DNA from: G016756615 sp050958605
Lineage (GTDB): Bacteria > Pseudomonadota > Alphaproteobacteria > Rhizobiales > Rhizobiaceae
Assembly (NCBI RefSeq): GCF_050958605.1
Contig: NZ_JBJHDO010000010.1
Span: 218,300-282,299, forward strand
DNA length: 64,000 nucleotides
Direction of reading: 5' to 3'
Shown: one piece after another, positions 62,153 to 64,000 of the stretch
Position numbering within the stretch: position 1 is the first letter of the stretch
How the letters are laid out: every line of letters starts with the position of its first letter
Made by a program: the position numbers and the translations under genes
Notes under the pieces: generated by a model
What the model was told of the DNA's origin: nothing
Seen by the model: only the letters and a program-made list of their open reading frames with translations
Databases searched by the model: none

Positions 62153-62832
62153 CGATCGGCGTCTACATTCACGGCGAAAGCGCGCTGCATCGCGTGGCGC
62201 CGGGCGGCAAGCTCGTCGCCCTGCTGATTCTCGGCACGCTGATCATCCTTGTCGGGAACCCCTTTGCTCTCGCCGCGCTGCTCGTCGCTGTGCTCGGGCT
62301 CTATCGACTGGCCGGATTGTCCTTGCGAACGGCCTGGCAGCAGCTTCGACCCGCACTCTTCCTGTTCGCCATCCTCTTCGCCGTGCAATGGGCCTATCAC
62401 GGACCGCTCGAGGGTGCGGTTGTGATCGCCCGCTTTGTCATCCTTATCCTTTTCGCCGCGCTGGTGTCGCTGACGACACGGGTCTCGGACATGCTCGATA
62501 CCGTCATGTCGGCTGTGCGGCCGCTTGCCCATGTCGGAATCAGCCCGACCAAGGTCGGTCTCGCCTTCGCGCTGGCGATCCGCTTCATTCCGGTCATCGC
62601 CGAGCAGTTCGCCGAGATCCGTGAGGCGCAACGGGCGCGAGGATTGGAACGCAGCTACCGCGCCATCGCGATTCCGCTCATCGTGAGGACACTGAAAATG
62701 GCGACGGAGATCGGGGACGCCATCGAGGCGCGTTCCTTCGATCCGGACGACGCCCGCAAATTTGCCATCCGCCGGGCCAAGCGATCCAGGCCGGCGGCCT
62801 TGCAGTCCGATACCCGAAAGGAGACATTATGA
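62149..62832 (+). CDS. bioN: ECF transporter T-component BioN
   Basis: 227 aa. About five helices, with the two conserved coupling regions near the C-terminus, including EAQRARGLERSYRAIAIPLIVRTL, which carries the Ala-Arg-Gly signature of T-components. It transmits ATPase motion to the substrate unit BioY. Starts inside the bioM stop. Confidence 0.92.
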   Translation: MTIGVYIHGESALHRVAPGGKLVALLILGTLIILVGNPFALAALLVAVLGLYRLAGLSLRTAWQQLRPALFLFAILFAVQWAYHGPLEGAVVIARFVILILFAALVSLTTRVSDMLDTVMSAVRPLAHVGISPTKVGLAFALAIRFIPVIAEQFAEIREAQRARGLERSYRAIAIPLIVRTLKMATEIGDAIEARSFDPDDARKFAIRRAKRSRPAALQSDTRKETL

Positions 62833-63380
62833 GCAGCCGGGATCTCGTCTACATTGCGCTCTTTGCGGCGATCACTGCCGCCCTTGCTCTCTTCCCCCCC
62901 TTCATGCTGCCGGTCGGCGGTGTGCCGATCACCGCCCAGTCGCTCGCGCCGATGCTTGCCGGCTGTATCCTCGGGGCACGGCGAGGAGGACTTGCGCTTC
63001 TCCTTTTCATCGTGCTCGTCGCCATCGGTCTGCCCCTGATGCCCGGCGGGCGCGGCGGCTTCGGCGTGATCATGAGCCCGAGCGGCGGCTTCATCCTGGC
63101 CTGGGCTGTGGGAGCCTTCGTCGTCGGCTATCTCGTGGAGCGTAGCTGGGGGCGGCTCAACCTGGTCACGGCCGGCCTTGCCTGTGTGGTGGGCGGCATC
63201 CTCGTCGTCTATCTCATCGGTATTCCCTGGATGGCAGCGTTCGCCGGCATTTCGCTGGCCAAGGCGACGGCGGTGTCGGCCGCCTATGTTCCAGGCGATC
63301 TGATCAAGGTGGCCGTGGCGGCCGCGGTGGCTGTGACCGTCAAGAAGTCCTATCCTCTGATCGAGGCGAAGACCGCCTGA
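62829..63380 (+). CDS. bioY: Biotin transport S-component BioY
   Basis: 183 aa. Six helices with the BioY blocks VPITAQSLAPMLAGCILG, GGRGGFGVIMSPSGGFILAW and the end helix with YVPGDLIKVAVAA. High-affinity biotin binding in the inner membrane. Starts inside the bioN stop. No BirA-type operator recognised upstream of the operon. Confidence 0.94.
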   Translation: MSSRDLVYIALFAAITAALALFPPFMLPVGGVPITAQSLAPMLAGCILGARRGGLALLLFIVLVAIGLPLMPGGRGGFGVIMSPSGGFILAWAVGAFVVGYLVERSWGRLNLVTAGLACVVGGILVVYLIGIPWMAAFAGISLAKATAVSAAYVPGDLIKVAVAAAVAVTVKKSYPLIEAKTA

Positions 63381-63409
63381 GGCTGTTTGCGACTTCGAGG
63401 TGATGCAGA

Positions 63410-63835
63410 ATGATAAATATGCGCGGGCATCACCTCCTCTGCGTTCTCACCTTCCAGGGCGCGGGGTACAATCCGCGCTTCACCCGTAATCTCGCGGCGA
63501 TCGTCGAGCGGCTTTCCGCCGGTGAGGAGATCCTGATCGTTGCCGGCCCCGACGATATCTGCGCACCCGTCCTGGACGATGCCGATTCCCATTGCGGCCT
63601 TGTCCGTGTCGAGGCACGCGACGCGCTTGCGCTCGATGCCGTATCGGCCCTAATCGGCCGGCCGCTTTCCCCCGGAGATACGCTCTATCTCGATGCTCCG
63701 ACTGTTCAGGCGCTTCGTTCTTCTTTCGCCGAAGGGACGGTCCGGGCGGCGTGCGAAGACTGCGACTGGCATGGCCTGTGCAGCAGGATCGCGGCACATG
63801 GGTTCGGTTCCACAAAACTTCTGCCTGTTTCGTAG
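63410..63835 (+). CDS. DUF1284 cysteine-rich protein
   Basis: 141 aa. The N-terminal MRGHHLLCVL and C-terminal CEDCDWHGLC blocks give a Cys/His pattern suited to an iron-sulfur cluster or metal, with a central CAPV and HCGL. Function unknown, but the family is often next to bioMNY in Rhizobiales and might aid biotin metabolism, whose synthase is an iron-sulfur enzyme. It starts 30 bases after bioY. Confidence 0.85.
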   Translation: MINMRGHHLLCVLTFQGAGYNPRFTRNLAAIVERLSAGEEILIVAGPDDICAPVLDDADSHCGLVRVEARDALALDAVSALIGRPLSPGDTLYLDAPTVQALRSSFAEGTVRAACEDCDWHGLCSRIAAHGFGSTKLLPVS

Positions 63836-64000
63836 GCAGTTTTAGATCCCTGGATAAGCCGCCGGCAGAGGAAGCTGGCCGAGCACTCCCGCGCGGCCTT
63901 CATTCCGCGTCACGAATCTCGTTCCAATATCCCCTAGGCAGTCCCGGCTGTTCCTCCCTTCGAATAAGACATTGTTAAACATTCATTTTTCGGCGGGATC

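Noticed and set aside
63836..64000. Start of another gene at the window end
   Set aside because: An AT-rich 165-base end with no in-frame start of useful length; likely the promoter of a gene beyond the window.

Overview
The window is GC-rich and densely packed with short gaps. Its gene content is that of an alphaproteobacterium of the order Rhizobiales, most likely Phyllobacteriaceae (Mesorhizobium / Chelativorans / Aquamicrobium type). The signs are the blocks secA - parvulin - argJ - GNAT - mutT, comF - grxC - nitrilase - DUF1178 - ubiG, and lysC - ptsP - prfA - prmC - DUF4167 - clpB, a DUF1284 gene beside bioMNY, and palindromic intergenic repeats of rhizobial style. No rRNA, tRNA, CRISPR array, transposase or integrase was found. 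The organism assignment is inference from gene content and was not checked by a search.

Layout. 1-4.6 kb: a C-terminal gene fragment, a TetR regulator, and a vitamin B6 cluster (yggS, pdxY and a 41-codon frame coupled to pdxY) facing a MocR-type PLP-dependent regulator and a thiazoline-carboxylate hydrolase gene; a perfect 14-bp inverted repeat lies at the MocR start. 4.6-6.8 kb: divergent TetR / SmvA-like DHA2 efflux pump. 6.8-11.4 kb: the most accessory-looking stretch, with AT-rich ends, a three-part peptidoglycan hydrolase (M15 peptidase, GH108, membrane tail) convergent with an 841-aa membrane-anchored DUF2235 (Tle1-like) hydrolase. 12-18.6 kb: a yhiI-rbbA-yhhJ type ABC exporter operon, then an acyl-CoA synthetase. 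18.7-19.4 kb: a fitAB-type toxin-antitoxin pair whose toxin frame is broken. 19.4-22.1 kb: polysaccharide flippase plus a BioF2-like acyltransferase. 22.3-25.8 kb: a TRAP transporter operon with a Tat-exported binding protein and a 55-aa two-helix protein at its end. 25.8-28.3 kb: AraC regulator, EamA exporter, solo B3/B4 protein.

28.3-41.6 kb is core housekeeping: protein export and folding (secA, parvulin), arginine synthesis (argJ), nucleotide-pool cleaning (mutT), an orphan Flp pilin, a BioC-like methyltransferase, comF, grxC, a nitrilase-family amidase, DUF1178, an EamA transporter, YjbR and ubiG. 41.7-42.9 kb is a small ArsR / SRPBCC / VOC cassette. 43.5-53.5 kb holds lysC, ptsP (enzyme I-Ntr), prfA, prmC, DUF4167 and clpB; clpB has a near-consensus heat-shock sigma-32 promoter.

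53.6-64 kb holds an L,D-transpeptidase, a DUF899 / membrane protein pair, a second DHA2 pump, a TPR protein, a redox-stress group (flavin reductase, fpr, Fe superoxide dismutase, and a divergent SufR-like cysteine-rich regulator) and the biotin ECF transporter bioMNY followed by cysteine-rich DUF1284.

The best candidates for new biology are the lysin / DUF2235 pair with its operator-bearing promoter, the MocR / vitamin B6 / thiazoline-hydrolase locus, the solo B3/B4 - EamA - AraC cluster, and the redox cluster with a perfect palindrome at the fpr translation start. None has the completeness of a new defence or mobile system.
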